From assembly GCA_038206725.1 (NCBI GenBank), contig JBBRAO010000016.1:1-63660 (forward strand): a stretch of 63,660 nucleotides of DNA, read 5' to 3'. Below are positions 60,871 through 63,660 of this stretch, in pieces. Both the position numbers and the translations under genes were made by a program. The stretch is from JBAXXL01 sp038206725 (GTDB lineage Bacteria; Bacteroidota; Ignavibacteria; Kapaibacteriales; UBA2268). Position 1 is the first letter of the stretch; every line of letters begins with the position of its first letter. The notes under the pieces are model-generated. The model had not been told where the DNA came from and did no database searches. It saw nothing but the letters and a program-made list of their open reading frames with translations.

Positions 60871-61245
60871 TTATACCATAGGAGCCGGGTTACTAGGACC
60901 TACGTATTTAGCATCGCCGAATCCTAAGATAGGTAAGAAGATAAACGGTAAGAAAAACATTCCAACAGCAAACCCCATAGATTTTCCGAATGCTTTTGCG
61001 GTTAAACCAATTACCATTATACCAATTACAATATTGACAAATGGTATAATTAATAATAATATCCACCACCAAGGTTTGCCTACTATCTTTAACATCATAA
61101 AAATATTATAGATAGGAACAATTGCCGCCCAACCGGGTTCTCCGGCTTTTTGAAACATCTTCCAATATGATGCTATGCATATAACAACTATTACCAAGGA
61201 TATTATATTCATAAACGCCATTCTAGCTACTAATTCAGAATCCAT
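60871..61245 (-). CDS. DUF5684-type small membrane protein
   Basis: A 124-residue protein with three to four transmembrane helices. The recognisable DUF5684 core is YWKMFQKAGEPGWAAIVPIYNIFMMLKIVGKPWWW, then FVNIVIGIMVIGLTAKAFGKS and FFLPFIFLPILGFGDAKYVG. The core resembles regions found next to signal peptidases and is widespread without known function. ATG 61245 is chosen with GAGGT at 61249-61253; GTG 61257 would include the ribosome binding site. Monocistronic with its own terminator. Confidence 0.85.
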   Translation of the reverse strand: MDSELVARMAFMNIISLVIVVICIASYWKMFQKAGEPGWAAIVPIYNIFMMLKIVGKPWWWILLLIIPFVNIVIGIMVIGLTAKAFGKSMGFAVGMFFLPFIFLPILGFGDAKYVGPSNPAPMV

Positions 61246-61442
61246 TAAGTACCTCACTTATTTGTTGAAATAAATTATTTACTAAAAATAATGTTAAAAA
61301 AAATTAGAACAATTAAAATATGTTTTTCTGTTTTGCTTTTTTAACATAATACAAACATAAGTAATAATCGGCAATTAGCAAATTAATTTAAGTTCATAAA
61401 TTGTTATTATGATAGCCTAAGAATAATTGAGAGTAATCGTAT

Positions 61443-61480
61443 AAAAAAAATATCCAATACCTGCGAGGTGTTGGATATTT
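61443..61480 (-). terminator. Intrinsic terminator of the 61506 gene
   Basis: AAATATCCAA-CACCT pairs with AGGTA-TTGGATATTT (one wobble) around CGC and is followed by eight T on the minus strand. Its CCAA...TTGG arms resemble those at 9791 and 47571. Confidence 0.9.
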
Positions 61481-61505
61481 GAAATATACGATAAAATAAT
61501 ATATC

Positions 61506-62375
61506 TTAATCAATAGATCTAAACCAATTGAAAAATGGTATAGGAAATTTTTGTATTTGATCGTCAGCATATAGACCGCCAAATCCAAATTGGAAAGAGT
61601 TCTTTTCTGATGTGGCAAATCTCAATCCGGGTATTAATATAGCCACAGTATATTTATTGTCCAAATAAATGAATGAATCGAATACGAAAGATACTTTCTT
61701 AGCAATTGGAGTCATTCCGGCTATTGACATTAGTGGTGCGCTTCTGTGCTCCTTATTATAGCCTATAAGTCCATATCCTCCCGAAAGTGTTATATTCGAT
61801 TGGCGATTGCCATAAGTCAAAGATCCATAACCGAGAACGCCATACTTGTCCAAACCCGCCCATCCTAATGTTCCAAGCAATGCCCCTATACCAATATTAA
61901 TATTCTCCGCAATATTGATTGAATATTTTGCCGAACCGATAATAGGAGTAGCTCCCCAAGTAGTCATAATCCCTAAAGAAAAATTATCGGAAACCGCGAA
62001 ATGTGCTTCGGCACTAATTGGCGAAAGAAGCAGATAATCATCGCCTTTCTTAATAGGTAAGCCATTTGGAGTTATAAAATAACGCGTGGAATACGCATTA
62101 ATTCCGTAAGTCGTCGCTGTATTGCTATAGACTTCTATAGATTTGATTTCATATTTTGGGATAAGGATTTTGCCTAAATTCTTTGTTTCTATTAAAACAC
62201 CTTTTTCATCATTCGCTAATATGACACCTATATAAATTGCTCCGTCATTTTTCGTTATTTTGGATTCTACGGGATTATCTTGCGCGGTCAAAGGAACAAA
62301 AGATATTGTGTTTATTGCAAATAATATAATAATACTAAATAGGTATTTGAAGCCTATACTTTTAATTTTTTTCAT
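61506..62375 (-). CDS. Hypothetical exported protein with barrel-like C-terminus
   Basis: A 289-residue protein with an N-terminal signal/anchor ending in LTAQDN. Residues about 35-85 form a small Sm-like or SH3-like module (GAIYIGVILANDEKGVLIETKNLGKILIPKYEIKSIEV), a pattern seen in Bacteroidota exported proteins. Residues about 95-289 alternate as in an outer-membrane barrel (AHFAVSDNFSLGIMTTWG, NITLSGGYGLIGYN, FQFGFGGLYADD). No function is assigned. Monocistronic with a strong terminator. Confidence 0.75.
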   Translation of the reverse strand: MKKIKSIGFKYLFSIIILFAINTISFVPLTAQDNPVESKITKNDGAIYIGVILANDEKGVLIETKNLGKILIPKYEIKSIEVYSNTATTYGINAYSTRYFITPNGLPIKKGDDYLLLSPISAEAHFAVSDNFSLGIMTTWGATPIIGSAKYSINIAENINIGIGALLGTLGWAGLDKYGVLGYGSLTYGNRQSNITLSGGYGLIGYNKEHRSAPLMSIAGMTPIAKKVSFVFDSFIYLDNKYTVAILIPGLRFATSEKNSFQFGFGGLYADDQIQKFPIPFFNWFRSID

Positions 62376-62480
62376 AATTGCCTCATTATAATTTTAGTTG
62401 TACTTAAAAAAAATATGACGAAAAACTGCTTTTGTTCGTTTAAATTCAAAAATATATTTTGCTTAATATATGATATTAGA

Positions 62481-63341
62481 TTACTTATAACTTTTAATGA
62501 TATAGCTTTGCGCGAGTTTAATCAACTTTTCCGCTATAAGCGTATCATAAGTATAGTCTTGAGTTTTGGCGACTTTATTTTTGGTGTAATATTCACCGCT
62601 TTTCAAATTGCTGTCAGCTTCGGTTGCCAAATAAATCATTGTTTCAGCACCTTTTTTGGGTGGAATACCAAAGGCTTTGAAAGCAAACCGTGCGATAGGA
62701 TTCGCGGTTCTGCCCAAATCGGTGTTTACCATTCCCGGATGGTGTGAATAAGCAGAAATCCCTTTGTTTTTTAATAGGGCAGAGTAATAACGCGCAATAA
62801 TTATGTCGCAAAGCTTTGACTGACGATATGCTTGATAACCGCTGTAAGATTTTTTATATTCAATATCTTCGAAATTGATTTTTCCGTAATGTAAGCCGGA
62901 TGCGGTATAAATAAGTTTAGAATCCTTAGTTGTCATAATCTCCAATAAATTATTGGTTATTAATATAGGTGCTAACACATTGACCGCGAATATCTCTTCG
63001 TAGCCATCTTGGCTGGTCAAAAAACTCCAATTCCAAACGCCGGCGTTATTGATTAGTATATCCAACGATTTATAATTAGCTTTTATTGAGTTACAAGCAT
63101 TATTAATTGACGCGATACTGGATAAATCACAGAATATCAAATCAATCAACCCCTTAGTGTTCGCTGTTCTTTTTGCATTAAACTCTTGCATCAATTTTTC
63201 CGCTTTTGAAAAATCCCTATAGGCGGCTATGACAACCGCGCCCCGTAATGCTAAATCTATCGCGGTTACTTTACCGATACCCGATGTGGCACCTGTTATG
63301 AATACGTTTTTACCGTCTAAACCGCTATTTATATCGTTCAT
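62481..63341 (-). CDS. SDR family oxidoreductase (retinol-dehydrogenase-like)
   Basis: A 286-residue NAD(P)-dependent classical short-chain dehydrogenase. Seen: FITGATSGIGKVTAIDLA (cofactor loop TGxxxGIG), DLSSIASINNAC, ILINNAGVW (NNAG), Ser of LIYTASGLHYG, and YQAYRQSK (catalytic Tyr-Lys). ISAYSHHPGMVNTDLG and the C-terminus resemble the retinol dehydrogenase/WWOX-like group. The start is the ATG at 63341, which begins MNDINSGLDGKNVFITGA; the 56 extra upstream codons look non-coding. The substrate is unknown. Confidence 0.88.
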   Translation of the reverse strand: MNDINSGLDGKNVFITGATSGIGKVTAIDLALRGAVVIAAYRDFSKAEKLMQEFNAKRTANTKGLIDLIFCDLSSIASINNACNSIKANYKSLDILINNAGVWNWSFLTSQDGYEEIFAVNVLAPILITNNLLEIMTTKDSKLIYTASGLHYGKINFEDIEYKKSYSGYQAYRQSKLCDIIIARYYSALLKNKGISAYSHHPGMVNTDLGRTANPIARFAFKAFGIPPKKGAETMIYLATEADSNLKSGEYYTKNKVAKTQDYTYDTLIAEKLIKLAQSYIIKSYK

Positions 63342-63625
63342 ATTTCGATTGTTCCTAATTAAATTCAATTTTATAATTAATCTCAGCTGGAAATGATTTA
63401 GATTAATAAGAACAATCATTATACAGCGGTTGAAATCAGACTTCTTGACGTGGATGAGATGAGATAATTGGAAAAAATTACCTCTTTTGTAACTCTCCCA
63501 CCCGTTCAAGTGTCATAGCACAATAAAATTGCAACTAAAAATAAAACTTATTACAAAGTTTGAAAATAATTTAGTAATTTAGCCCTTGGTTTTAAAGACT
63601 AAAATTAAAAAATTGCGAGTCGGTT

Positions 63626-63660
63626 ATGAAAAAAGCATACTTCTATTCCCAAAAGCTCTA
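63626..63660 (+). CDS. Possible gene start running off the window
   Basis: ATG 63626 opens the frame MKKAYFYSQKL to the window edge. The upstream AT-rich stretch (63342-63625) holds no gene, but TAATTTAG-type sequence near 63570-63580 could be promoter DNA. Too short to identify. Confidence 0.35.
   Translation, partial: MKKAYFYSQKL

Noticed and set aside
63342..63509. 56-codon N-terminal extension of the SDR gene
   Set aside because: It precedes the Rossmann motif, lacks homology to SDR N-termini and reads like translated intergenic DNA; ATG 63341 gives normal length.

Overview
The window looks like chromosomal DNA of a Gram-negative member of the Bacteroidota/Chlorobiota group, probably an Ignavibacteria- or Kapabacteria-like lineage. 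The evidence is AT-rich DNA, a type IX (Por) secretion signature (T9SS-type C-terminal domain, PorV/PorQ-family protein), a GWxTD-domain protein, a SusC-like TonB receptor with a carboxypeptidase-regulatory domain, an LPS heptose pathway, and promoter-like TAnnTTTG boxes, one with the matching upstream TTTG. No ribosomal RNA is present, so the rank below phylum is inference.

Layout. 1-9.8 kb is an accessory, decaying stretch: a DUF1016/YhcG nuclease gene that lost its catalytic core by a frame-shifting deletion, a Fic enzyme, a ChaN-like/M1-peptidase fusion, an RDD membrane protein, a UmuD'-like S24 peptidase, small toxin-antitoxin-like genes with a HigB-like toxin module bracketed by perfect 25-bp repeats, a 125-nt palindrome, an SDR reductase, and a membrane-protein gene broken by one amber codon. 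9.8-18.4 kb is housekeeping: FTCD (histidine/folate), three tandem tRNA-Asn copies, heptose-7-phosphate kinase, an RsbV/RsbW-type pair, RadA, HU, a 30-residue basic ribosomal-type protein, and SppA fused to a predicted outer-membrane barrel.

18.5-33.3 kb is one co-oriented envelope locus: ECF sigma factor, membrane anti-sigma-like protein with a beta-rich tail, T9SS cargo, TonB-dependent receptor, a 1622-residue exported protein, a PorV/PorQ-family protein and a GWxTD protein. It continues into an LpxL-like acyltransferase and a heptosyltransferase-like GT9 enzyme (33.4-35.3 kb). The best reading is a sigma-controlled surface assembly system; this is inference from gene order.

35-63.6 kb is mixed housekeeping: amidohydrolase-NTF2 fusion, TsaB, SRAP, THUMP methyltransferase, MutL (unusual ATT start, endonuclease motifs lost) coupled to Hsp33, a TPR sensor kinase, cyclophilin, MoxR, MurG, chorismate mutase, a class II aldolase, a stand-alone RapZ C-terminal domain, a SpeA-RuvC-RsgA operon, an aspartase-like lyase with riboflavin synthase, MscL, an anti-sigma-ATPase/GNAT fusion, and an SDR enzyme. 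A dispersed palindrome family (three copies, two directly behind TGTCCAA/TTGGACA terminators) links distant intergenic regions. No CRISPR array, complete insertion sequence, prophage or origin was seen.
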